From positions 73,928,971 to 73,992,970 of the forward strand of contig CM077022.1 in NCBI GenBank assembly GCA_039090855.1: a DNA stretch of 64,000 bases, read 5' to 3'. Below are positions 1-9,686 of this stretch, one piece after another. Position 1 is the first letter of the stretch, and each line of letters begins with the position of its first letter. This DNA comes from Macrothele yani (lineage: Eukaryota > Arthropoda > Arachnida > Araneae > Macrothelidae). The notes beneath the pieces are model-generated. The model saw nothing but the letters and a program-made list of their open reading frames with translations, was not told where the DNA came from and did no database searches. Both the position numbers and the translations under genes were made by a program.

Positions 1-638
1 GTCGTCTTTCAATAGGTTCCGGATGGATTTCGGCTACACTTTGGATATAGCATGTGTCAAGAAAACGCTCCAGGCTTTTGTGGTGTTATTGAAAGGATGT
101 CCTAGGACAGAATTAGGAGATAAAGGTTCACAGCTGCTGTTGTTGATTGCACACACACACACACACAGAGGTGTCCATGGCATGGTCTCTCATTTCCACT
201 GCCAGTTTTCTAGTAGCGACTTTAAATCCAAGAAGATTCGCTAAAACTCACACATAGCCGTTTTCCAAACTCCCTCAGTGGTAGCCCTTGTTGGCGCAGC
301 GCTACAATGTCAGCCTGGTGGAATGTTAATATTGTTGTTTGTGGCATGTTTCCTTTCCAACGTGTTAGTTTGATATGTTCTGCTTTTCTGCAACAGAGTC
401 CACGGTGGATCGCTAGCAATGGCTCTACAGGAATCGGTGCCGAATTTCCAGCACAATAGACAGGTGGTGGTGACCTCTACCAGTCAACTTCCCCAATCAT
501 AGGATTGTTCCACAAGGTTCCTGTGATAAGACACAGAACCTAGAGTATCAAATCAGTATGACGATGGTAGATAAAGGGTGCTGCAATATTTATTTCGAGG
601 TGCGCTATTATTTATTTAATGTCTTCCGTTCATTGGTA
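1..638. other. No recognisable gene or element
   Basis: I see no coding region, repeat boundary or RNA gene that I can support here. A short (CA)n run lies near 150-167. A 65-residue minus-strand reading frame (222-419) vaguely resembles the N-terminal helix-turn-helix of a Tc1 transposase but has no supporting context. Confidence 0.5.
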
Positions 639-970
639 TGTGACGTACTACAGAGATGAAGCACGTGTCAAGATGACAAGTCTGCAGCGATACATTCCGT
701 CAGTGCAGCTTAGTCGATTAGGGAGATGATGTAACGTACTACAGAAATGAAGCACGTGTCAAGATGACAAATCTGCAGCGATACATTCCGTCGGTGTAGC
801 TCAGTCGGTTAGGGAGATGAAGTAACATACTACAGAGATGAAGCACGTGTCATGACGACAAATATGCAGCGATACATTCCGTCAGTGTAGCTCAGTTGGT
901 TAGAGAAACTCACTCCGAAGTGAGGAGACGCGGTTTCGATCCCCGTCGTCGACAGATTTCTGTTTTCACA
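639..970 (+). mobile_element. Solo LTR of TRIM-like family with triplicated 5' leader
   Basis: Begins TGTGACG and ends TTTTCACA, so the termini are 5-bp inverted repeats (TGTGA/TCACA), as in LTRs. The first part is a 91-bp leader present three times in tandem (starts at about 643, 734 and 825); each copy ends in a tRNA A-box-like GTAGCTCAGT. Only the last copy runs on through a full tRNA-like module (881-953) with a degenerate B box (GGTTTCGATCC). The flanking four bases are GGTA and GCTA, a possible target duplication with one mismatch. Related copies are at 33980, 38707, 41381, 16388-16884 and 25922-30076. The internal tandem expansion is unusual. Confidence 0.7.
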
Positions 971-1116
971 GCTACTGTAATAATTAATCTTCAGTAATAT
1001 TAACTTTCCTGTGTAAGAGATATTGTCAGGCATTCTCTGTATGATGACGCAACACTACACTAAAGCTTTTTACCTTCTTACAGCCTGCCATTAGGGTTAA
1101 TGAAACTGGAAAATTC

Positions 1117-1331
1117 TTTTTTGATTGGAGGTTTAACGACCACCGTGAGCAACTCAATGGGCTATAAGCAGTCGCCCGTCCCTAATTTAGGGTCACTGGC
1201 TCGAGGGAAGGGAGAGAACCAGCACCGTAAGACAAACACAACATCCATGCCTGACCGGGATTCGAACCCGGACCCCTTACGGACGAATGATCAGAGGCCA
1301 GCGCCTTAGACCACTGCGCCACCGGGGCGGC
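1117..1331 (-). mobile_element. tRNA-derived SINE, family A, copy 1
   Basis: On the minus strand the head is GCCGCCCCGGTGGCGCAGTG, with an A box (TGGCGCAGTGG) and a B box (GGTTCGAATCC), followed by a body of about 130 bp ending in an A-rich tail. It is flanked by a perfect 12-bp target duplication, ACTGGAAAATTC, at 1105-1116 and 1332-1343. This shows insertion by target-primed retrotransposition using a LINE's machinery. Seven more copies occur in the window. Confidence 0.93.
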
Positions 1332-1441
1332 ACTGGAAAATTCATATACGACTAAAGAAACTGTTAAGCCTGAGTCAATATAAAGGTGATTTCGGGAAAA
1401 TATGTCTTTATCAACCCATATAGCAAACATTCCTTGTGTGA

Positions 1442-1660
1442 GCCGCCCCAGTGGCGCAGTGGTCTAAGCGATGGCCTCTGATCATTCGTCCGAAAGGGGT
1501 CCGGGTTCGAATCCCGATGAGGCATGGGTGTTGTGTTTGTCTTACGGCACTGGCTCTCTTCCTTCCCTGGAACCAGTGACCTTAAATTAGGGACGGGCGA
1601 CTGCTTATAGCCCATTGAGTTGCTCACGGTGGTCGTTAAACCTTTAATCAAAAAAAAAAA
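1442..1660 (+). mobile_element. tRNA-derived SINE, family A, copy 2
   Basis: Same head, body and poly(A) tail (1648-1660) as copy 1, in the opposite orientation. The target duplication CATTCCTTGT is found at 1428-1437 and 1661-1670. Four extra bases separate the left duplication from the head. Confidence 0.93.
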
Positions 1661-1821
1661 CATTCCTTGTACTGCCATTAGTAGCAACACCGTCCAAAAT
1701 TGCCTTATTTTACCCTGCGTATTCTGAGCTTGCTTATGAAACAATGTATATGCCGCTGTATTTTTTATCACATACTGTTTCGGTATAGATTTTTCAGCAA
1801 TGTAAATACAAAAGACAAGTA

Positions 1822-3100
1822 TTAGGTGTACAAATAAGTTGTAAAGCGTTTTAAGACAACGCAACATGTAATTTGTGAGAAAACAACAATATCTCTACGA
1901 ATCAAAATATGCGCCGTCATTATCTATCACCTTCCGCCATCGGTCGGGCAGCTGACGGATTCCAGACATGAAGAATACTTCGTTGTGTGACGCGGTGAAG
2001 TCGTCAACCCATTTTTTGCACTTCGTCACATGTCCGGAACCGTACAGCAGACAAACCATGCTGCATTGATCTGAACAAATGATAGTCTGAAGAGGCTATG
2101 TGGGGACTATACGCCGGGTGCTCCAAAACTTCCCAGCCGAGCGTCAATAACGTTTCCTTGACCGATTTCGCGACATGCGGCCTAGCGTTGTCATGCAGTA
2201 ATTTCACTAGACGCAATCCTTTGCCTGCGAATGGACGTTTCTGACAGATTTCCTGGTTCAATCGCAGCAATTGTTGCTTGTAGCGATCAGCAGTAACAGT
2301 TTGACCCTGTTCCAATAGTTAATATTACAGCACACCCTTCATATCCAGCCATATGCACAGCAGAACTTTCTTAGAGTGTATATTGCGTTTCGGTGCCGAA
2401 GTAGTTGCTTCACTGGGGTGTACCCAATGTTTTTTGCGTTTGGGATTGTCGTATTATATCCACGTTTCATCGCCCGTAACAATTTTCTACGGGAGAAAAA
2501 TGTCTGTGTTGTTTATTCAACAGATTCAAACACTTCATGACACGTTCATCCTTGTTCCTCTGGCTCAGGTCATGTGGCACCCATTTTCCTTCCTTATAAA
2601 TCTTTCCCATTGAGGGTAAACGATTTGAAATGGTTTGTTGAGTTACCCACAGTTGTGCAACTAGTTCTTTTTTGTGTTTGAGTCGAATCTTCATCCAGCA
2701 ATGCTTGCAGTTCCTCATGTGCAACCTTCTGCGGTGCGCCGCTACGTTCTCGATCGCTAACATCAAAATCACCTGCTTTAAACCGTCTAAACCAAAACTC
2801 ACACGTTCTTTTCGATACAATATTCTCCCCCAGTACAGAACAGATCGATGCACATGCTTTTGCAGCACTTTTTCCTAGATGAAATTCCTAACGAATGCAG
2901 TGTCGAATAAATGCAGTATGGCTGGCCATCTTTCACCTACCGATGTGCAAGTGCGTTTGACTGTTGGGGAAACTTCTGTGTTACATTTTACACTCTGGAC
3001 CAGTTACGGTCACATGACAACAATGCTGGGGAATGTAGGATATGTAAATTAGCGGTATACGTCACACAAAAAACGCTTTAAAACGTATTTGTACACCTAA
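1822..3100 (-). mobile_element. mariner element
   Basis: Termini are inverted repeats beginning TTAGGTGTACAAATA, with TA target duplications at 1820-1821 and 3101-3102. The length of about 1.28 kb is normal for mariner. A second, diverged copy of the same family is at 50121-51395 on the plus strand. Confidence 0.92.
2004..2868 (-). pseudogene. mariner transposase (DD34D), broken
   Basis: Reading from high to low coordinates, the N-terminal helix-turn-helix half lies in 2467-2868 (WVTQQTISNRL, GKWVPHDLSQRN). Next come the first catalytic aspartate (TGDETW, other frame, near 2480), the second (LLHDNARPH) and the third (SDYHLFRSM) in 2004-2315. All three catalytic Asp codons survive, but frameshifts and stops separate the pieces, so it cannot make a full transposase. 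Confidence 0.9.
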
Positions 3101-3104
3101 TATA

Positions 3105-3655
3105 GAAGCAGTGAAGAAGATTCAAAAGAAGCCTGTTGATGCACGATAATAGAGTCGTAAAAACACTAAAAGTTAAAATCTATTAAAACCTTTAATTACA
3201 AACTTAGCATAGTTAAAAATATAGTTTACACTAAAAACACATGAGATCTTTCGAGCGGACTGGCCTCGTCCTCAGACGCGATTACAATGGAAAAAATCTC
3301 CGGGGTACATTGTCGTATATATATATATATAGCAATAATAAGTGACGTCATAATAGTTACATGAGTTCATGTTGTCGAGCTGCATGAGTTCATGTTGTTA
3401 CATAAATTACAGGTACCAAAGGTATAGCACATTATTTCATTACAAAGTACAACGGCAAAAATAACCTTTTTCCACATAAATAACTGACGGGCACAACTAT
3501 TACACCTCATTCTGAACAGTGCTTTAATAGTTATTCATGTTCATTAGGTTCAGTTCTTTTTAGTACTTGTTTCCATGGCTGTGGAATAATAACCGGTACT
3601 TCATTATTACAGCAGGAGTTCGCAAAGCTATAGATAAAGAAACTTTCCATAAATA
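3105..3655 (-). mobile_element. Penelope-like element, 3' part (minus arm)
   Basis: Minus-strand continuation of the PLE C-terminal coding region at 5075-5675, separated from it by the Tc1 at 3656-5072. The minus-strand frame just after the Tc1 (about 3655-3533) reads CCNNEVPVIIPQPWKQVL, matching the end of a PLE GIY-YIG domain, then stops. The rest is 3' non-coding sequence with a hammerhead-like motif at 3236-3282. The same sequence is repeated in inverted orientation at 5948-6419 and 7663-7785, giving the head-to-head layout common in PLE insertions. Confidence 0.8.
3236..3282 (-). ncRNA. Hammerhead-ribozyme-like motif of the PLE
   Basis: On the minus strand: CTGAGGA, a short stem II (GAG...CTC), then GAA and the palindrome AGATCT followed by C. 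This fits the hammerhead core CUGANGA / GAA / UH if stem III is the 6-bp palindrome, which would form between two molecules. The bases before CTGAGGA and after the predicted cleavage site can form a 5-bp stem I with two G-U pairs. One base (C) after CTGAGGA is unpaired. Hammerhead motifs are known in Penelope-like elements; activity here is inferred. Confidence 0.5.
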
Positions 3656-5072
3656 CACTGCTGGCCACCCAAAATGCAACACCAAGAAAGACACGAGATA
3701 ACAAAGCAAGCCACATTTACCGCACGCATAACGAGAGATACAAAGATGAAACGATTGAGCTTACAGGCCCGTGCGACTTGCGGAACACGCAGACATCAAT
3801 AGGTCGTGTGGCCCCCATGGCTGTCAATAACGGCCGCTACACGCCGCGGCATCGAACGAAAGAGGCTTTGGATGTGGGGTTGGGGTATGTCGGTCTAGGC
3901 TGCTTCCACACGTTGCCACAGTTCATCAGGCGTAGCCGCAGGTGGTGCTTGCCGGGCCACTCGATTGCCGATCAGCGACCAGCCGTGTTCGATGAGCGAA
4001 ATATCGGGACAACCGTTGGGCCACGGCAGCAGTGACACTTGGTGGGCCGTGAAGAATTGTTGCACGATGCGTGCTACGTGCGGGCGCGCATTGTCCTGTT
4101 GAAACGTGGCCGCTGGCAGGTCCTGCAGGTAAGGGAGGACTACAGGCTCCAAAACGTCGGAGATGTAGCGGTGGCTGTTGAGTGTACCAGCGATGCGTAC
4201 CAGAGGAGTGCGGGTGTCATATCCAATTGCGCCCCAAACCATAACGCCAGGCGACGGACCGGTATGGCGATGCATAATGCAGGCGTTATACAGTCTCTTG
4301 CCGTTGTGCCGCCACACGCGGATCCGACCATCGTGGTGTTGCAGGCAGAATCGGGATTCGACGGAGAAGAAAAGGTCGTGCCATTCCGTAGTCCAGGTAC
4401 GGCGTTCAACGGCCCGCTGCCGTCGTACTCGCCGGTAGTGTAACGTCAATGGTAATCGGAGCAATGGGCGCCATGGGAAAAGGCCCCGCTCCTGCAGACG
4501 ACGTCGAACGGTACGTGCTGACACAGGTTGTTGCGCAACACATCCTAATTCCTGCGCTAACGTTCGTGATGTGGCTGTGTGAGGCGTCAATGCCCGCCGC
4601 ATGACATGCCGGTCCTCTCGTTCAGTGTTGTGCCGCGGCTGTGGCAATCACTCACGTCGGTCCGTCCGCCCCTCATGCACCCACCGAATCCATACTCGCC
4701 TCACTGTGGCTGCATGTCGTCCCACCCGGGCACCGATGTCTCAGTACGATAAACCGCTGTCGCGATAAGTCACTATTCGTCCTCTGTCGAACTCCGAAAC
4801 GTGCTGGAATGACTGCCGTATTCTGCGACGAGACATCAGGAAGCTTCCCACGCACAGGTCCGGCAGCACAACACACTTCCACTACTTAATTACATCCCGC
4901 CCTCTGTGCACCCTTCTTATAGTGCTTCTTGGTGGCGTGCCGGGCGCACATGATTTGCATATGCCCTGCAATGCTAATCGTTTGCATGTCCTCTCGCGAG
5001 CGACGCATGCTGCGAATTTCAGGCCAATCGGATGCTGCCTTCTTGGTGTTGCATTTTGGGTGGCCAGCAGTG
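3656..5072 (-). mobile_element. Tc1-like DNA transposon inside the PLE
   Basis: Perfect terminal inverted repeats of about 33 bp beginning CACTGCTGGCCACCC, flanked by TA at 3654-3655 and 5073-5074. Length is 1417 bp. The element splits the C-terminal coding region of the PLE. A 36-bp piece of the same terminal repeat also occurs at 5948-5983. Confidence 0.95.
3895..4647 (-). pseudogene. Tc1 transposase (DD34E), catalytic residue lost
   Basis: A 250-residue open frame covers most of the catalytic region: the end of the DNA-binding part (ISARTVRRRL-like SARTVRRRLQERG), FSVESRFCL, VMVWGAIGYD, FQQDNARPHVA and ISLIEHGWSLI. The first catalytic aspartate of FSDESRF has become valine (FSVESRF), while the second Asp and the final Glu are present. 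The N-terminal part before it is out of frame. It would be inactive even if repaired in frame. Confidence 0.93.
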
Positions 5073-5074
5073 TA

Positions 5075-5675
5075 GTATCTCAAATTTTGTACGGGGAGAG
5101 GCTAATATGTAGGAATCATTCCAGATAGGGTGGTAAGACCCCAGTTTGGAAAGACGTGATAAAGCAGTAGTTTGTGAATGCAGTTTCAGATTATAGCGGT
5201 GTTCCTCTAATCTCGTACTTAATGTGCGTGTAGTAGAGCCAATGTATACTAAATCGCTGTCCACTGATTTCAAGGGGATCGCGTATACCCTACATTTACT
5301 CTTAACTTCTACTTGTTCATGATCAATCTTAACCAGAGACAATATATTAAAAGTTCGCATCCCAAAGTCCAATTTATTTTTATGGCATGCATTTTTTAAG
5401 GTATTAATGAGTTTCGGTACAAATTCTATTGATCCCACAAATTTAGTTATCCGGCTCTCTCGTTGCAAAGTTGAGAGTGTCAACCTTTCATCGTGCCTTA
5501 GCACTCTTTGAACAATGGAAGTATGATATCCAAAAGTTTTAGCAATATCATAAATCACTTTGATCTCCTTATGGCGCATGTTAAAAATGGACGAATGTGT
5601 AAATGCTCTTCGAACTATGAAGCGTGTGGAGGCTAGTTTATAATGAAGAGGATGTGCCGACGTTATAGGTATCAT
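5075..5675 (-). pseudogene. Penelope-like element, C-terminal GIY-YIG region
   Basis: The minus frame contains KFVGSIEFVPKL at the end of the reverse-transcriptase module, then the GIY-YIG signature as VYAIPL...LVYIGSTTRTL with the conserved Arg-x-x-Glu-His (TRLEEH). The reading frame runs into the Tc1 inverted repeat at 5072; its natural end lies beyond the Tc1 at about 3650-3533. The RT core itself is absent, so this is a 5'-truncated copy. A second, more similar-to-canonical copy is at 43.9-45.1 kb. Confidence 0.85.
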
Positions 5676-5947
5676 GGCGGGGGTGGTGAAGGTTTCGGGT
5701 ACACCGAAGTGGTTATAGGTTTCCTGTACACTCGAGTGGTTAAGGGGTTTGGTTTCTGGTACACTAAAGTGGTTTTGCGAACTCCTGCTGCAATGATGAA
5801 GTACAGGTTACTATTCCACAGCTTTGGAAACAAGTACTAAAAAGAACTGAACCTGATGAACATGAATAATTATTCAAGTACTGTTCATAATGAGGTATTT
5901 AAATGAGGTGTAATTGTTGTGCCCCTCAGTTATTTATATAAAAAAAA

Positions 5948-5983
5948 TCTTTCTTGGTGTTGCATTTTGGGTGGCCAGCAGTG
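5948..5983 (+). repeat. Solo Tc1 terminal inverted repeat
   Basis: Matches the right end of the Tc1 at 3656-5072 (TTGGTGTTGCATTTTGGG then TGGCCAGCAGTG), followed by TA and the same PLE sequence that borders the Tc1 on its other side. The matching region includes a few bases internal to the repeat. There is no second end nearby. Confidence 0.85.
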
Positions 5984-6336
5984 TATTTATGGAAAGTTTC
6001 TTTATCTATAGCTTTGCGAACTCCTGCTGTAATAATGAAGTACCGGTTATTATTCCACAGCAATGGAAACAAGTACTGAAAAGAACTGAACCTGATGAAC
6101 ATGAATAACTATTAAAGCACTGTTCATAATGAGGTGTAATTGTTGTGCCCGTCAGTTATTTATGTGAAAAAAGGTTATTTTTGTCGTTGTACTTTGTAAT
6201 GAAATAATGTGCTATACCTTTGGTACCTGTAATTTAGGTAACAACATGAACTCATGCAGCTCGCTATTATGACGTCATTTATTATCGCAATATATGTATA
6301 TACGACAATGTAACCCGGAGCTTTTTTCTATTGCAA

Positions 6337-6385
6337 TCGTGTCTGAGGATGAGCCTAGTCGACTCGAAAGATCTCGCGTGTATTT
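6337..6385 (+). ncRNA. Hammerhead-ribozyme-like motif, plus arm
   Basis: Counterpart of the motif at 3236-3282: CTGAGGA, GAG...CTC stem II, GAA, palindrome AGATCT, then C. The two copies differ at several bases, and stem I here relies on three G-U pairs, so this copy is probably weaker. Confidence 0.42.
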
Positions 6386-6428
6386 AGTGTAAACTATATT
6401 TTTAACTATGCCAAGTTTGATATCTATG

Positions 6429-7587
6429 TAATGAAGATAAATAAAAACAAGACAAAACTAATGGTAATAGGGAAGGTTCCAAAACAGGCTTTCCTTAAAA
6501 TTAAAGGACAATACATCGAACAAGTTAAATCATTTCGCTATTTGGGTCAAATTATTACTGAAGATGCGAGATGTGAAAAGGAAATTAGAATGAGATGGGA
6601 TGTATGACGCGGAAGTCTTGTCTTACTTCTACGTTAATTTAAAACATCAACATACTACGAAATAGTTCCTAAATGAAAGAAAACCTTAACGGCCAGACAA
6701 AATATGTAAACAACAGAAGTCCCACTTACAGAAAAAGATGCTTTATTCAGGATGTAGCAAACACATCGTATCATAGCATATTGCACTAAACTCTCCACGC
6801 CGCCCCGGTGGCGCAGTGGTCTAAGGCGTTGGCCTCTGATCATTAGTCCGTAAGGGGTCCGGGTTCGAATCCCGGTCAGGCATGGATGTTGTGTTTGTCT
6901 TACGGCACTGGCTCTTTCCCTTCCCTGGAACCAGTGACCCTAACTTAGGGACGGGCGACTGCTTATAGCCCATTGAGTTGCTCACGGTGGTCGTTAAAAT
7001 TCCAATCAAAAAAAAAAAAAAAAAAAAAAACTCTCCACACACCACACAACGCTCCTTTCAATAATCAATTTTACAACCCAACGCGCTCAAGCAATAGATT
7101 AGTCGTCGTTTTTATCTCTTGTTCTTATCAAAACTCAGGCATACGTCACGTTCATTCAACTTTAGTTGTGTTGCCAAACGTATTCGTTTGAGAGAAATAT
7201 ATCACGTTAAGAGTGAAGGCATATGCTTGGCCAGTAGCTCTCTACGGTTCTGAGACATCGACATTGACCAAGAGGGAAGTGAAAAGGCTGGAGGCATTTG
7301 AGATGTGGTGCTATAGAAGAATAGAGAGAATAAGTTGGTTCGATAGAAAGACTAATGAGGAGATCCTGGAGAGAGTGGGAGAACCCCGTAATCTGATCAA
7401 CATGTTAAAGAGAAGAACAATGTTATGGATAGGACACACATTGTGCCATGGAGGCCCGATTCTGAAAGTTTTGGAAGGGAAAATTCAAGGCAAGAGAGGA
7501 AGAGGGCGGCCAAGGTATAGTTTTGTAGCACAGTTCCTCCAAGACCCCAATACTAGAACATACTATGACTTGAAAAGAACGGCATAG
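6429..7587 (+). pseudogene. LINE reverse-transcriptase C-terminal region, broken
   Basis: The first piece (about 6429-6606) reads KTKLMVIGK and FRYLGQIITEDARC, typical of the thumb region of a LINE reverse transcriptase, then stops. After the SINE, the frame 7213-7587 reads ALYGSETSTLTKREVKRLEA, FEMWCYRRIERISW and GRGRPRYSF, the C-terminal tail common to such elements. The order and spacing fit one gene interrupted by the SINE and some unaligned sequence. Confidence 0.82.
6799..7030 (+). mobile_element. tRNA-derived SINE, family A, copy 3
   Basis: Complete copy with head, B box GGTTCGAATCC, body and a ~21-base poly(A) tail. The target duplication CTCTCCAC is at 6791-6798 and 7031-7038. It is the closest to the apparent consensus and has the longest A tail, so it may be among the youngest. 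Confidence 0.93.
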
Positions 7588-7662
7588 AATAGAGAGGAGT
7601 GGAGAGACAGAGTACATCTACTGAACAACCAGTCCTTGGGCTGAGTAACCAAGAAGAAGGAA

Positions 7663-7785
7663 ATGCTAAGTTTGTAATTAAAAGTTTTAATTGATCTTAG
7701 CTTTTAGTGTTTTACGACTTTAATATCGTGCACCGACGGGCTTCTTTTAAATCTTCTTCAGTATTTACATTTGCACGAAACTTAG
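7663..7785 (+). mobile_element. Penelope-like element, end of plus arm
   Basis: Inverted match to 3110-3225, including a TTTTAGTGTTTTACGACT segment and GGCTTCTTTTAAATCTTCTTC. It is the continuation of the arm that ends at 6419 and was displaced by the LINE insertion. Confidence 0.75.
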
Positions 7786-8789
7786 GCGACTTGATGTATA
7801 GAAGCAGGTTGTAGGCTAACAAGGACACCATGATTTCAAATATAAGATGCACGAAAAATGGTCTTCGTGATAAAAGGTACCGAAAGTTAAAAATAATTTC
7901 TTGTATCGTTTTTTAAGCAACTGTATAGATTAAAATGTATTTTGAATTCTGTATTTGCGGCAAAGTAATGCATCGAAAAAAGTCCAAAATGCACGGATCG
8001 TCATTCTGATATGCAATTTTCCTCCTACAAATAAAAATTTTCAAAAGGCTTTCTAAAAACGAATAAATACGTTTTTGAGACACTGAAGCCCACACATGAA
8101 ATTTCGTAAACTAAAAATATTGAATAATAAAATGTGCTGTCCATGACTGACGTATTTCTATTTCTTTTTAAACTTTTTGGTTCTGTATATGGTTGAATCT
8201 AATATTATAGTAAAACAAAAAAAGAAAAACCTTAGGTTTCAGCCTTCTGTAACTGTAATCGTTTCCTCCAACGTATGACACAGACTCTGAAGTCTCACGA
8301 GATTGTTTAGCTTCGTCTGGACGAATTTTTAAGGCTTCATCGGCGTTTAATTATATCTGTTTGCCTTAAAGGTGCTTCACTTTAAGGCTTTATTTCTACT
8401 TTTATTTATTTCAACGAAGAATAATGTCTAAATCTGAGGTAATTTAGCAAGTATAAAATATATCAGTGAAATTAAAACTATATCTCAGGTGTTATAGTAT
8501 ATAATGAGCCCCTTTCTTATGCTTCTTTGGTTTTCAGATACACACTTATAAAATTCGTTATAACTATTTGTAGTATTTGTTGTGGATTTTGCTGGACGTA
8601 AAAATTCCGTATTTGATTTGTTACAGAATGTGTCATACATTTTAATTGCAGTTAGGTCAAGAGGTTCAACCAGCAGATGCTTGTTTGTTTACATGAAAAA
8701 TCAAAACCGTTTTACTGCGCTGTCGTACACAGTATGGCAATTAAGTAACAAGACTGATTTTTTAAACCCCTGCACAAGAAGGTATGGTT
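7786..8789. other. AT-rich, no recognisable gene
   Basis: Only short open frames of 60-77 codons occur and none resembles a known protein. I see no repeat boundary. Confidence 0.5.
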
Positions 8790-9340
8790 TTTTGCGCTTC
8801 CCAACCGTAGGTTGAAGAAGCGTATATGCTCCACCTTTGTCCGTCTGTCTGTCTGTACGATAACTTGCGTAACAAAATGGTTCGATTTCGATGAGATTTT
8901 AGTATGTGGTAGGGGACAACATGGGGATGAACCCTATTGAAAATTGATGGAATGGGGTGTAAGGTCAGGATATAGGAGCGGGATCCATTCCATCACCCTT
9001 ATGCGTCATAACGTACGTAAAAATGCTTCTATTGCGACAAAACTGTATCATGTTGTTTCAGAGGTACACTGTACCGGTCATGTTGAATATAATCGAAATC
9101 GGGTCAAAGGTCAGGTCACAGGAGCGAGATTTATTCCACAGTCATTATCCTCATGACTTGACTAAAAATGCTTCTATTGCGACAAAACTTTAGTATGTTG
9201 TTCCGGAGGTATACTGAACCCGTTCTGTTGAATATAATCGAAATGGGGTCAAAGGTCAGGGAACAGGAGCGAGATTTATTCCACAGCCATTATCCTCATA
9301 ACTTGAGTAATGATTTCTGGTATGTTGGAAAGCGTATCAT
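8790..9340 (+). repeat. Tandem repeats, ~143-bp unit (plus orientation)
   Basis: A junction block (8790-8880) with AACCGTAGGTTGAAGAAGCG and GTCTGTCTGTCTGTACG is followed by at least three related units. Each contains ATGCTTCTATTGCGACAAAA (9024 and 9167), GGTCAAAGGTCAGG and a CATTATCCTCAT-like end. The same block occurs in inverted orientation at 31090-31860. Reading frames here (8944-9156, 9168-9623) are chance frames. Confidence 0.8.
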
Positions 9341-9684
9341 AATCAATGCATTGCATGATTTTACTAACTTATTCGATAAGTCGCTTATCAGCGATGCGGT
9401 GGCCACAGCGTTTGTGTGGGAATTGACCTTATTCACCAGACATTGCATCATGGGAAATACGTTCGGTGGCTATGGGCTAGTAATGGCTTGTTTACATCCG
9501 TTTTCCCATTGCTTAACATGGAAATACGTCGCAGGGGTTCAGGAAATTCGCGACTGCCTAACTTTTGCTCATTGTATGGTTTTGCTAAGCAAGTCCTGTC
9601 ACCTAAAGTGTATAGAGGAATAGATGACTTTTCATCAGTTTCCTCTGAAAGTACCGGAACTGTTAACGGAACAGCTGAGTAATG
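9341..9684. other. No recognisable gene
   Basis: Two overlapping plus frames run here (to 9623 and 9682) but show no motif I recognise and no codon-level sign of a real gene. Confidence 0.4.
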
Positions 9685-9686
9685 TA

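Larger units (their letters stand above)
5760..6419 (+). mobile_element. Penelope-like element, inverted plus-strand arm
   Basis: Inverted copy of 3190-3690. The C-terminal coding tail appears twice: a degraded copy at about 5775-5870 and a better one at about 5984-6108, which ends in a stop. A piece of the Tc1 terminal repeat sits between them (5948-5983). The arm resumes after the LINE at 7663-7785. Confidence 0.78.
6420..7662 (+). mobile_element. 5'-truncated LINE inserted in the PLE arm
   Basis: Non-LTR retrotransposon 3' fragment flanked by a 12-bp target duplication with one mismatch: ATGCCAAGTTTG at 6408-6419 and ATGCTAAGTTTG at 7663-7674. It ends in a short (AAG)n-like tail and contains a SINE at 6799-7030. 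The PLE sequence continues on both sides, so the insertion order is PLE, then LINE, then SINE. Confidence 0.85.

Noticed and set aside
222..419. Possible Tc1 helix-turn-helix fragment on the minus strand
   Set aside because: The resemblance is short and vague, with no terminal repeat or neighbouring transposase motif.
881..953. Functional tRNA genes (also at 34041, 38768, 41410, 29983)
   Set aside because: The anticodon and acceptor arms do not fold as complete tRNAs and the modules lie inside LTR-like repeats with target duplications.
9168..9682. Two overlapping plus-strand frames of 88 and 151 codons
   Set aside because: They start inside the ~143-bp tandem repeats and show no known motif.
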